A stretch of DNA of 64,000 nt from Nymphaea colorata. Taxonomy: Eukaryota; Streptophyta; Magnoliopsida; Nymphaeales; Nymphaeaceae. The notes beneath the pieces are model-generated. The model was given only the letters and a program-made list of their open reading frames with translations. It searched no databases and was not told the DNA's origin. The stretch spans positions 10,611,503 to 10,675,502 of the forward strand of contig NC_045143.1 of NCBI RefSeq assembly GCF_008831285.2, given 5' to 3'. Positions 9,780-20,451 of this stretch are shown here, one piece after another. The translations under genes were made by a program, and so were the position numbers. Each line of letters begins with the position of its first letter. Position 1 is the first letter of the stretch.

Positions 9780-11400
9780 TTTCTACTCTTTGTTATTATA
9801 CTTGATCTTGCAAGTCCACCTGCAGCCAATTGGTCTTTTATCCTTTGAAAGACTCACCAGCTCTCAAGTTTCATTTTTTACACCATTTTTCATTTTGTAT
9901 AGCTTCTTGGAAGGTCTGTGGTTCTGTTTCTATCTTTGCTAGGTATGCCCTGTATTTTTTTTGACATTTTTTTCAGTTGGTATGTGATCTGCCAGTAAGT
10001 GTTCAACTTAATTTTTTGTATAATAAGTCTTTCAAACGGGCAGGAGGTCTAACTGTTCTTGCAAACCTCTTAACCTGTTGTTGTGTAACACCTTGCCCAA
10101 ATGACTTATTTCATTCACTTCACTTCTATCCCTATGTATATCTGGCCTGATCTCTTCGTCACTTTCACTACCTCTCATCCTTCCTATTTTTAGATGATCA
10201 TCTTCATAGGCTACATGCAATGGTGCAACAATTTGTTCCTCCTAAAATGGAATGTTTGAAACTTGGCTGCGAGTAATATGGCTGTTCTAGGAATTTGATG
10301 TCTCTGGAGTAATATACTTTCTTAATGCTTACATCCATTCATTTGTTGCACCCCTTTTTGTTAATAGAGTACCCAAAAAATAGACACTTCACTGCCCTTT
10401 TTTCCAGCTTATTCCTGACATGCTCTTGAAGGTGCACAAAATTGCTGCATCCAAACACCCGCATGTGTTTCACTTGAGCTGTTTTCTTGTTTATGATCTC
10501 TAGTGGGGTTATAGTTTAATTTTCTGCTAATTGTTCTGTTCATAAGGTAACAAGCACATGCAATTGCATCAGGCCAAAATTATCCTGGTACATTCATGTG
10601 TACCATGATTGATCTAGCCACATTTAGCATGTGTCGATTCTTCCTCTTGTAGACACCATCCTGCTGAGGAGTTCCAAGACATATCATCTATTGCAATATG
10701 CTTTTTTTTTTTTATAGAATTCATCTACTTTAGCATTTACAAATTCTCCTTTGTTGTCTAACCTGAGTATTTTTACTTTCTTATTGTATTGAGTATCAAA
10801 AAGTTGAACAAACTATTTTAGAAATGTGAGCACTTCATTCTTTTTATTCTAAAAGTACACCCATGTAGCTTTGGATTTATCATCCACAAAGCTTACAAAG
10901 TATTTATATCCAGTCCAGGCACTTACAGGTGCAGGACCCTAGACATCGGTGTGTACTAGATCAAAACAAAATTCACTATAACTTTCAGAAATTCGCAAAT
11001 GGAAGCCTAGAAATTTTTGCTAGTGTGCATTCTTCACAGTTTTCGACCTCTGTTTTCAGTAATGGAAGCATAGCCCCAACAACTTTATTAGAAGGATGCC
11101 CCATGCGAACAGTGCCAGATCTTAGCTTCATCATTGGATGTTGTGGCTGTCAAACCTGATTCATTATGTAGTTCCACTGTGTATAGTCCAGTTCGTATAG
11201 CCTATTTTCTTCATTCCCCTCATCAATCATCTTCACATTGGTGTCCAGTAGTGTCACTTTGTTCATTGAGAACACAACATAGCAATTCAGTGCATTTGTT
11301 AATCAACTTACAAAAACCAAGCTAGTAGGGAAACTTGGAATCAACAATGCATTGTTAGGCATGCGAGTTCTGAAGAATAGAAATATTCCATATCCTTATA
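9780..11400 (-). pseudogene. copia integrase region, broken
   Basis: Frames are interrupted but recognisable on the minus strand. Around 10930-10860 the translation includes YKYFVSFVDDKSKATWVYF (start of the integrase core with its aspartate pair). Around 10790-10740 it includes KILRLDNKGEFVN (second catalytic aspartate region). Around 10700-10520 it includes QQDGVYKRKNRHMLNVARS and FWPDAIACACYLMNR. Several stop codons occur, and the third catalytic residue is not assured. Confidence 0.7.
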
Positions 11401-11678
11401 ATGGCACAGATGAACTGTTGACTACTTTACCAGAATGGTTCTTGCAAAATTTAGCATATACTAACCGATTGATATTTCCAATCATATGATTTGTTGCACC
11501 GGTAATAATCCATTTATGAGTGAATGAATGTGCAAATAAAGTTCTAGGATTACCTTTTCTGGTGTTGACCTTCATTTCAATAGAGATCACTAGGTTTGAC
11601 TGAACCTGCTTTAGTAACTTTGTGAGTTTGGCAATATTATTGCCTCTGTAGTTTGTTGTGGCCTTCTGACCTCTGCCT

Positions 11679-12116
11679 TTACAGTCTCCCGTGTAGATTC
11701 CGGCATTGGTCCCTCATGTGGCCGGGTTTTTTGCAATACGTGTACTTTAGTTGTTGTTCTTTCTCCCTAATCTTTGGACTGTTTTTTGCCGCGTTGGGAG
11801 ATGTGTTTTCCTTCAGTTCTACCTCAAACACGAGACGGTCTTGTGTTGCACATGCCTCCGATTCCAGGTTTAGCCTACCTTCGTGCATGACTATTCTCTT
11901 AGTCTCCTCGCAATGGATGATCAAGCCTACGTTGTTGAATGATGGCATGGGATATGTCATAAGCATTTGACAGCGAAAACTTTTGTAGTCTAGTCCAAGC
12001 CCGACGAGCAAATTGAACACCTTGCTTTCTTCTCGGCATTGTTTGATGATGTCCAGTTCTAGTGTTAGTGGACGATGTTGAGCAAGTTCATCCCACATGC
12101 CCTTGACATTGCTCAT
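11679..12116 (-). pseudogene. copia gag fragment with damaged zinc knuckle
   Basis: The 145-residue minus-strand frame resembles the copia gag core (MWDELAQHRP, then VFNLLVGLGLDYKSFRCQML) and ends in a zinc knuckle reading YTYCKKPGHMRDQC. In the family the motif is CX2CX4HX4C; here the first cysteine is a tyrosine. Gag forms the particle that packages the element's RNA. Confidence 0.8.
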
Positions 12117-12456
12117 ATACGGTGAAATAGTCTATATCCCTTTGTCAGTTTGGTGCTTGCTGCAGTTGGTAGACTCTTGCTAGATTCTGTTTCTCACCAT
12201 CGATCTCAGCCGGTGAGTCCTGGAGATCCTTATTTAAATTGATAAACAGAAATCATTTCACGATGTTAGCATCCATTGAGTTTAGAAGCCAGGACATCAC
12301 GATCCAATCGTTTGCTTCCCAATCATCAACGTTGGATCATCCTTCCGTGGAGCGACTATCCTTCCGTCGAGCGACTATCTTTCCATTGATGTACCCCAAC
12401 CTTGATTACCCAGATATAGGCTCGTTGATATTGTCCAAACTACATAGTTCGAGCCA

Positions 12457-12663
12457 TTGAGAGGCATAGTTATGAGCAGGAGACAAAAACAGAGCAGGAA
12501 AAAACAGACCTACGTTTTTCTAATCAGAAAAACAATTTAACACATCAGCTACAGTGATATGCTTCATATAGAAAATACATTTCTCGAAACTTCCTTTTTT
12601 TTTGGTGGCATAGAGTCATGTTTACCATTCGGACACTTCTTTGATAAGTTTCCAAGTTCCTCA
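12457..12663 (-). repeat. 5' LTR of the 8.2-12.7 kb copia element
   Basis: Shares CAAAAACAGAGCAGG, ACAATTTAACAC and CTCGAAACTTCC with the left LTR. Next to it, CGAGCCATTGAGAGG (12449-12463) could be a deleted remnant of the GCTCTGATACCA primer-binding site, but this is weak. The outer end near 12663 is estimated. Confidence 0.6.
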
Positions 12664-13196
12664 ACTTGACATACCATTTTCTTTGGATTGATTCAATTTT
12701 TGTGAAGCAAAAACATTGGAGGTTTGCATGCAAGGCAATCGCCAACATGCTTTTTGAACGTGGTGGCTTGACAGTACCTAAGATCTGCATATGCAGTTCA
12801 CCTGTCATGCTTAAATGATGGCATAGAGTCATATTTAACGAACCTTAAGCTTCTTTTTTTTTTTAACAAAGCGGCTACTGAATGCTAACCTTGTTGCCTT
12901 CAATTAGAACATATGAAATTCCTTACGTTTGTATTGATTTTCATGCAGATTTCATTAGACGTGGCTGCATTGAAGTAGTTATCAACATAGAAACTTCTCC
13001 ACCTTGTATAGCTGTTCTTTTTATCCCCCGTCATTGATTTCTTTCCAACTGAACTTGCTAGGAGCGAGTTCCCTTTCCCCAGTCCCAGCACATGTACATT
13101 ATCTCCTTGGATCACAGACCTTAGTCTCACAAGTGTTTCTTGACAATTTATCGTTTCAAAATATACATTAGACATGTATTAGTTTCGTGATATATT
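12664..13196. other. No recognised gene
   Basis: Holds a 91-residue minus-strand frame (12900-13175) with no family match, and AT-rich sequence. Nothing else is supported. Confidence 0.4.
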
Positions 13197-13370
13197 GGAA
13201 TAGTTTGCCAGTAGGGACACTTAAACTTTAAGTGTCCCATGAATCTGCTCCAAATATTGGAATAGGTTCATGGAACAATAGTTATAGTGTACCATATATG
13301 AACCTGCCTCGAACTTTGAGACAGATTTATGGAATACATACAAAGTGTCTCTACTACCAAACGACCCCAT
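13197..13370. mobile_element. Small inverted-repeat element (Tourist/Harbinger-like), copy 1
   Basis: The start TAGTTTGCCAGTAGGGACAC and the end GTCTCTACTACCAAACGACC are imperfect inverted copies. The same termini occur in the element at 44256-44378, so this is a small family. No clear target duplication remains. No coding capacity. Confidence 0.65.
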
Positions 13371-16300
13371 AGGGTCCAACCCACATGTAACTCATCTTGT
13401 ATGCATGTCAACTCACCTTTTCATATTCTCTCTGTCTCACCTTCACTTTTGCTAAGATTTGATTTGCGGTCTTGAATCCATAAAATAGTGTAAAACTGGA
13501 GGATCATTTGGAGTCCCTAGATGTTGGCAAATCCAATATGGTTTAACAGAAATGTTTTCTTACATAGAAGTCAACCATTGAGCAAGATTGGCTCCAAAAG
13601 TTTCTTTGTCCTTAACCAATATTTTGTTTTTTTTAATTAACAACTCTACATCATCTAATAAACATTCATGACCCTATGGTCTAAAATAAAATGCGTAACA
13701 CAATTTTTTCTGGAAGATCAAAGATCAGGTGTGCTAGAAGAATGGTGAGTGCAAGATCCAGTTTTGGTTCAACAACTAGGGAGTTGTGGAGCCATTTTGT
13801 GTTCGGTAGCAATTATATCTTTTTTGGCATCAAGGGGATGTTTGATGTTGTCATGATTTTGTCACCCCTCTTCAAGAATCTCCTGTCTGAGCCTGTTAGA
13901 TTAGAGGTTGTTTGGCAATGAGAACAAGAACATAGTTTCTCATGAATTTGTGTTTGCATCCTAAGATTTATTTTGGTTTTCGGAGTGCTTTCAGAAATAT
14001 AAAGTTTTTTTTTTTTTGAAATAAGAGAGAAAGGGACTCGCTCGTCGGTACGAGGATTGGCCATTCCCGGTGCCTTTACTAAGGGTAACCACTTCACGGA
14101 CTGAGCTTATTGTCGATGCATTTCATTTTTTTTACTTAAACATCTTCTTCATTGGTGTGGTGCTTGAAAATAATATTGAAGATTTGATGTTCCAAATTTT
14201 AAGATGAGAAAATTTTGAGGATCATTTGAGAATATAAACCATTTTGATTTGGAAAATTTTTTAATCAAAAAATCTTGGCAAATGTCATTTGGAAAATATC
14301 ATTTCGAAATCTTGTGAAGATAATATGAGTATTTTAAAGATTTTTTTTAAGAACAATTTAGTGTTCTCTTAAGAACTTAAGCACGTTTAAAATTTCGCTA
14401 TAATTCACCTACTACCTAGTTAGAGCTCCATCTTGTTTTGCTTAAGTGTTTTTAGAGAGGTACTTGTAAACATTTGTGAATTCCACAGTTGAATGTGAAT
14501 GTATGAATGTGTTGGTTTTATATGATTGAAAGCAAATTATTCATTCCCACCATATCATTCATTTAAAGATATCTCTATCATCTCATATATTTGGATTTAT
14601 TTATACGTTTTAAATATTCTTATGAAGAGTAAAAAATTGAAAGTAAAATGATGTTGTAGACCAACAATCATAATTCCAATATTGGGTCATTACTTGAGTT
14701 TTGGTCTTAGTAAAGTCTATAAATAAAAACTCAAATTTTAGATATTGGAAAAGAAATATTCGAAAGAATGAAAGAAAGAAAAGGAAAAATTTGAAGCCAA
14801 GTGGAACAGAGAGAAGAGAAAAAAAAAGGATTTTCAAAAGGAAGGAAGAAAAATTTTAAAGAGAAAGAGAGGGATGTAAGAGAGAAAGTGGAATATATAT
14901 ATATATGAAAATATATAAAGGAATATGTTAGATCATAGAAAGATGAGAATAAAGAAAGATATTCATGTGCTGTATATGCACATAACATGTACATACACAT
15001 ATGTATTTATGAAAAAATTAAAATCAAGAGGTAATTTAAAACATATCTGACTTTGATTTTTTTTTGTGTAGGCTAGAGAGAAACTTAAGCTCATGCAGAG
15101 CCTAAGCTAAGTCTCCAAGGCCTTATTGAAGAGAGTTCTTATTTCAAAATTCTTTTGAAAACATAATTCCAAATATTTTCGTATAAACATAAAACAATAA
15201 TCATTTTGTTTACTACAAAGAAATCTATTTGTCCCGCTATTGGGTATAGAAGAAAATGAAACACACATGAAATGAAAAACAATGTAAGAAATCTCTCATT
15301 AGGATCTCTAATAGGTGATTAAGAGAAATGGTAAACGTAAGAATGTCACGAAGATGCATTTTAACATGTATACATTCTTAAGGGGTTTTTCTAGGTTAGA
15401 CAAATCTCAACCTCAAAATCGACATAATAATAAAAAAAATCTCAATCCAAGCACTCATTCTTACCGTTCATTCATACATAAATAAGAAAAATCAGTCTTT
15501 TATCCATGAATATCATCTCAAACATAAACAATGCACACATTTAATGATAAAAAAAATGAAAGAAGCATATTTTAAAAATAAATGGAGAAATGAAATTTAT
15601 TTCATCTTGTTCGTACTTTCGGTGCATTCAAGTGTAGCTCTTGACTTCGGATAGGAGATCATTGCAGCTCTCTTGCATGGCCATATGGAGATTACAAAGG
15701 AAAACCACACTCATGGAGGTGGTTTTTAAATAGTTCTCTTTGACCAAATGAGATTGACCCTTAGCCTGGCAAACACCCATTTAGAGGTTTAGGCAGCGCT
15801 AATACCCACCCATCAAACCAAAACCACACCCAAGGAGGTGGTTTTTAACCAAAAAGGGGGCTTGCGCAGCACGGAGGCCCTATCTTGGCATGGCCATGCA
15901 CCCTAGCTGCGTGCAAGGCACGCGGGAGAGGGCAAAATGCTCCCTTATTGGTTTGTTTTGGACCAATAAGTGCTGGCTTTTGCCTTCCTCACTTCTAAGG
16001 GGCTCACACATAAAAAAATGTAGAAATCATTTTTTTTAAAACACATATTTTAAAGGGCAAAATGGTTTTTTGTTGCAAACGGGGTTGACTTTATTTTGAG
16101 GATCCCGGGCTTGTTTTAGTTTCGGATCGAGTTCACTTGGTAGTCAATGCGGTCGATACTAGAGGCTCGGATCAAGGATGGTATGAGTGGTTTAGGCTTA
16201 AACATATTTTTGGCACAAGATTGAGACACAAAACAAAGGGAAGGTATGTGCATGCACCTGCGGTGCTAGATAGTATCGAAATTTGTTATTTTGGTCTCTA

Positions 16301-17670
16301 CTTTGGATTTTGAGCTGAAATTCTAGATTTGGATCTAAACTTTGGTTTTAGATCTAATTTAGATCCAAGAGCGGCTTTATGGATCCATTTTCCTAGTTTG
16401 AACTAGATTTCGTTTGTGTGGTTTTCTTATAGACTTTGGCTTCGTATTTCGGATTAAGGTGTGCATTTTAGATCTAGGACTTAGATTTTGATCTGAATCT
16501 TGATCTAAAGTTGGATTTTGGATTTAAATCTTGCATTTGGACTTAGCTGTGGGTCCAGAGATTCGTTTTTGGATGGAGTGGTTGTGAATTGGACTTGGAT
16601 ATGGATATAGAAGTCTGTCTTGGGACTAGGGTCGAGATTTGAATTTGGGTATGAATTTAGAAGTTTGTTTTGAGTTAGGCTTGGGCTCGGAGACCAAAAT
16701 TAGTTCTAAATCATTGTAAAAGTGGTTGAAATAACTGAGAATCTTGTTTGAGTAAAATGTAATACAGTATTTTTGAAAAAATTTAAGGTGATAACAAGCA
16801 GCTACAAAGATTGATGCACATTCATGAAACACTATGTTAAAGTATTCCAAGAGTATGTCTCCATCTATGGGCAGATTTATGAAACAATTTGTTACTGTTT
16901 GCCATTGCCAAATGGCCCTTTACATTGCTCATGAGGGGAGCCTCCTAACGTTGGATCACAATAAGAAACATGGTTACTCTTTGTTCAATAGGTGTTTCAT
17001 GTGTAACAACCAAGCTGAGAGCACAAATCAAACAATTGGCCAGCCACTGTCCATAAAATGTGTATCCAAATTCTGTCCACCCAAACTTTAGTATGTCTTT
17101 ATGTGGTAAAGAACTTTTTCTTTACATGTTATTAGCTACATACAAGTGAAAAAATGATTTGAACTAGGGATTGCCTTTGTCCCCACTAGTTAGTTCACTG
17201 GAATTTACAAATTACCACTTGTGATTTTGTGTCTAACCCTGGCCCTTCAAAGTCACGTAACTCACTCATGAATCTATTGTGATAGATGGTTGAGCGAAAA
17301 AGAAGAGAAAAAGGTGGTGAACATTTTTATTGTCATTTAGTTCACACTTTTTTTCTTTATTTTTTTTAAATTGTTCATTATGATAGATTAGATAGCTCTT
17401 ATAAGTCACCATTTAATTATATATATATATATAATATTAAAAAATTTCATTAAACAGCCTCCTCTTTAACCAACATACATGTTAGATTTTACAAGGGACT
17501 TGGTCTATTAATTATAAAAAACCTTATAGGACACTATCCACACAATGAAAAGACATGATTTTTTTATTTTTAGGTTTTAAATAAGGAGATAATTTTTAGG
17601 AAAGCATGCTCATAAATGAGATGTTTAACTAGAATACATAGCTGTTGAGCACACAAATTTTTTCCTTATA
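13371..17670. other. Gene-free AT-rich interval with low-complexity tracts
   Basis: Short frames only. A GA/AT-rich tract lies at 14750-14900. A direct repeat of a CCACAC(T/C)CA(T/A)GGAGGTGGTTTTTAA phrase occurs near 15705 and 15825. From about 16300 to 16650 the sequence is built from degenerate GATTTGGATCTAAAC-like phrases. No gene, RNA or bounded element was supported. Confidence 0.5.
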
Positions 17671-17672
17671 CA

Positions 17673-17723
<51 letters not shown>
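17671..17723. repeat. (TA)n(TG)n microsatellite
   Basis: TATATATATA passes into a long TG run ending near 17720. Confidence 0.95.
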
Positions 17724-17725
<2 letters not shown>

Positions 17726-17814
17726 CATTTTAACTGATCCTATTATTAAGAGCCCGAATTCATATACGAGTTCAAACATCAACCTTCTTGAAAGGGGGAA
17801 CACTTACTCCGCTT

Positions 17815-18200
17815 CTTCCTTCATTTTATAAAGAGAAAGTGCCGATAAAATGAGAATCAATACCAAAATTTGGAGACAAAAAGTCCCCCAGTTACAATAA
17901 CGGACGCAAAACATAAGCGAAAAGATGAAATATACAATACAATGTACAGTAAAACAAAATAAGAGGGGTGAAGAGATAATGGGGAGACAGAGCAGCACAA
18001 TCACCCAGCCACAGATGAAGGACGACGTTGTAGCCAAATGACAAAATGTACATCTCCTATACAAGACGAGCTACAGATTCCAACGAAGAGAAGGTGCCCC
18101 TAAAAACCTTGTTGTTGCGCTCTTCCCAAATGCCCACCAAGTTGAAATGAGAGAAAGAAAGAGAGTTGAGATTAACCAGATTTCTCCTCAATGATGCTAA
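17815..18200 (-). pseudogene. LINE 3'-terminal remnant
   Basis: On the minus strand, 18142-18080 translates as LVGIWEERNNKVFRGTF, the W..W.ERN.R.F motif found at the end of plant LINE polyproteins. It is followed by SLESVARLV and a stop, then probable untranslated sequence. It is a short 3' end only, with no reverse transcriptase domain and no clear poly(A). Assignment rests on this one motif. Confidence 0.5.
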
Positions 18201-20310
18201 AATATCAGAAAATTGAAATCAGTTAGCTACCTAACTGTGTGGCCAAATGATTATTTTATTATTATGTATCACTAACCATCGTAAAAGGTGCCTTAAGTTT
18301 CTAAAAACCATAACAAAACAATTGGCTATTGCAAGTACACTTTACCGTTGTGATGGTTTTCAACGACACAAAATAAAAAAAAAAAAAAATCATCCGACCA
18401 CAAAGGTCACTGGCTGGTTTCAATTCCTTTATATATGTGTTCTCAGTTTCTAACTCTTGAACAGAATTGCAATGCGCACGAACGATTTACCGGCACTTGC
18501 CAAAGTAGGCGACCGGATATCCTGTGACAGTTGTCCCAGCAAACGAGGTCACAAGAAACTGACTTGGCTCAGCTTGTGCAAACATTCATTAAAACTCCCA
18601 CCGCTTCTCCACCCACCAACATATCTGTGAACATCCTGAACCCACTTATTCAATTCCTCTTCCTCCCCATTTATTAGGGGGCGCTGTGACTCCTTCCTCG
18701 TCTCAGGCTATTCAATGTGCATTCCAGCCTTTTAAACTTTTCAAGAACAGAAGTGGAGAACACTTGGCCTCTTTGTATTAAAGTGGCAAGTGGACAGTGC
18801 TATCAATATCAGCATGCAAGACAGATAATTTTTCTTTTTCCCGTAAAATGATATAGAAGAAGTACTGATACAAAGTTCGAGTTGGTGGCATTGAATAAGG
18901 GTGAATAGGTCTTTGTATTTTATCCTTTACATTTATAAAACGTATAAGAACTAACTTAAAGTACATTAAAGATTCAACAGAAATACAAAACATCAAGATC
19001 ATTCGGCCTGGTAATGGCAACAGATGGTCCTCAAGTAACTGTCTTCGCTGTCGCTGGTGTGTGCAGCTGCCTTTTACAAGTGGACTTAGTAAAGAGCTTT
19101 GACTGTTGGTGGCATGGGATTCTACCTATGTTTTACTTCATTATTAGACTATATATATGTATATATATCATTCTTAAGATGAAATATTTCATGTACGAAC
19201 CCAGGTAGTGCTCAGTCATTGGTACTGCAGAAGTAGAATTTAATTTAGGAAAGAAGACCCAGAAGTCAAAATTGTCAAAATTGGTAGATGTCATAAAGTA
19301 AAGCGCCTCCTGCAACATATATAAACATTTACATGAACTAGTTTTAACCTTTTGGCGAATGAAAAAATGGATGGAGTCCCACTTGTACAGGGTTCAGTGA
19401 AGGCTTAAGTAGCTGCTGGGCCCAGTTGGCCGTGAAAAGGGCAATGCCTGCCTAACTGCAAGGGTAAAATAGGATACAAGGTCTGCCAGATAATATGTTA
19501 GATCACTTGTCATCTGACCTGCCATTTTCAGTTTCTCTGCAATAGTTCGTTCTACAGCTTCAGGAAAAATGCTGAGACAGAAAACAATAGGAAAAGGGAT
19601 CAGGCCATAAACAGAGAGCCTTTCCATTTTGATGACACCTGTTACGAGCAATGTTAATGCATTTCTGCCACCATACAGCGCTTATTCTGAACCATTGTCA
19701 CCCACCCATTGGCCAATCTTGTCCAGATGAGGGGGAGGATTAAGCCGAAACCCCTCTTTTCCTTGCTGTTAAGGTCCAGAACTGTATTGGTACCAGGTGG
19801 TGAGATTTCCATATGCTGTCACCCACCCATATGCTGAACCATTTGCTGGAATTATAAAATTGCAGATACAGATAGTAGGTCGAAATTTTTTCACTTTTTT
19901 CAATAGAAGCACATTTAGAAAATGCTTTTTTTCAGGGCTCTCCGACATTATTCATATTTTATCATACGCATTTTATATTTTTCAAGATAGATAAACCAAA
20001 AGTTTTAAATTCATAATGAAGGCAGAGAGTCTACAATCATAATAGAATGAGATCTATGATAGAACTAGGAATGCTGAAGCTTTCGTAGTGCCTCTCTCAT
20101 CTCTCTCGTAGCAGAAAGGGGTAACAGTAGTCATTAGCATCCCTTTATGGAGAGTTCAGTGCTTAGCTACCAGCTGTAGAAATTTTACCATGCATGTCCC
20201 TCTGTGGAAACTGTGCAACAAAAGCAGAGAGCGTTTTAGCTCCTTTATCTGAAAATGTCTTGGAAACTTAGTCCCCTAAAACTAAATGCATTCAAACAAC
20301 CCTCGGACTT
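18201..20310. other. No recognised gene except a possible minus-strand exon
   Basis: Mostly AT-rich. The listed 85-residue minus-strand frame at 19394-19651 is the only candidate coding region. The rest, including the upstream flank of the GDSL gene, holds nothing I can support. Confidence 0.4.
19394..19651 (-). CDS. Unidentified 85-residue frame, possible last exon
   Basis: The minus strand gives PEAVERTIAEKLKMAGQMTS, then DLTYYLADLVSYFTLAVRQ, then a short proline/serine tail and stop. A CTGTCTCAG acceptor-like site precedes CATTTTTCCTGAAGC, so the real exon may begin near 19572. The composition (amphipathic helix, then an aromatic-rich helix) is protein-like rather than random. I do not recognise the family and no upstream exon was found. 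It lies about 800 bp from the GDSL gene on the opposite strand. Confidence 0.25.
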   Translation of the reverse strand: MLVTGVIKMERLSVYGLIPFPIVFCLSIFPEAVERTIAEKLKMAGQMTSDLTYYLADLVSYFTLAVRQALPFSRPTGPSSYLSLH

Positions 20311-20313
20311 CCG

Positions 20314-20323
20314 GTCATAAATA
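20314..20323 (+). promoter_or_regulatory. Putative TATA box of the GDSL gene
   Basis: CATAAATACC lies about 130 bases before the ATG, a suitable distance for a plant core promoter with a leader of about 100 bases. Inferred from position and sequence only. Confidence 0.4.
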
Positions 20324-20451
20324 CCCAACTCATTCTGCTGCTTCCATCCACACCTCCATATACAATCCCCTGCTACCGGAAGTGCAGTTTCTTCATCTTC
20401 ACATAATCTCAACACCTTCTTCCAATCTTCACTCTACCGCTGTTCTAGATC

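Larger units (their letters stand above)
8240..12663 (-). mobile_element. Decayed Ty1/copia retrotransposon, minus strand, with both LTRs
   Basis: Read on the minus strand, the order is LTR (about 12663-12457), gag, integrase, reverse transcriptase, RNase H, polypurine tract and LTR (8443 to about 8240). The two LTRs share a long block: CAGACAAAAACAGAG, then ACAATTAA/ACAATTTA, then CTCGAAACTTCC. The inner edge of the left LTR is TTCAACA followed by CTCCCCCTCAAG (polypurine tract on the minus strand) at 8443-8456. The primer-binding site by the other LTR is nearly lost. The outer LTR ends and a target duplication could not be fixed. Many stops and frameshifts show that it is inactive. Confidence 0.85.

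Noticed and set aside
14610-15000. Phe-rich minus-strand frames
   Set aside because: Low-complexity GA-rich plus strand; typical spurious translation.
16300-16650. A tandem repeat or satellite in the GATTTGGATCTAAAC region
   Set aside because: Phrases are irregular in spacing and sequence; no period could be defined.
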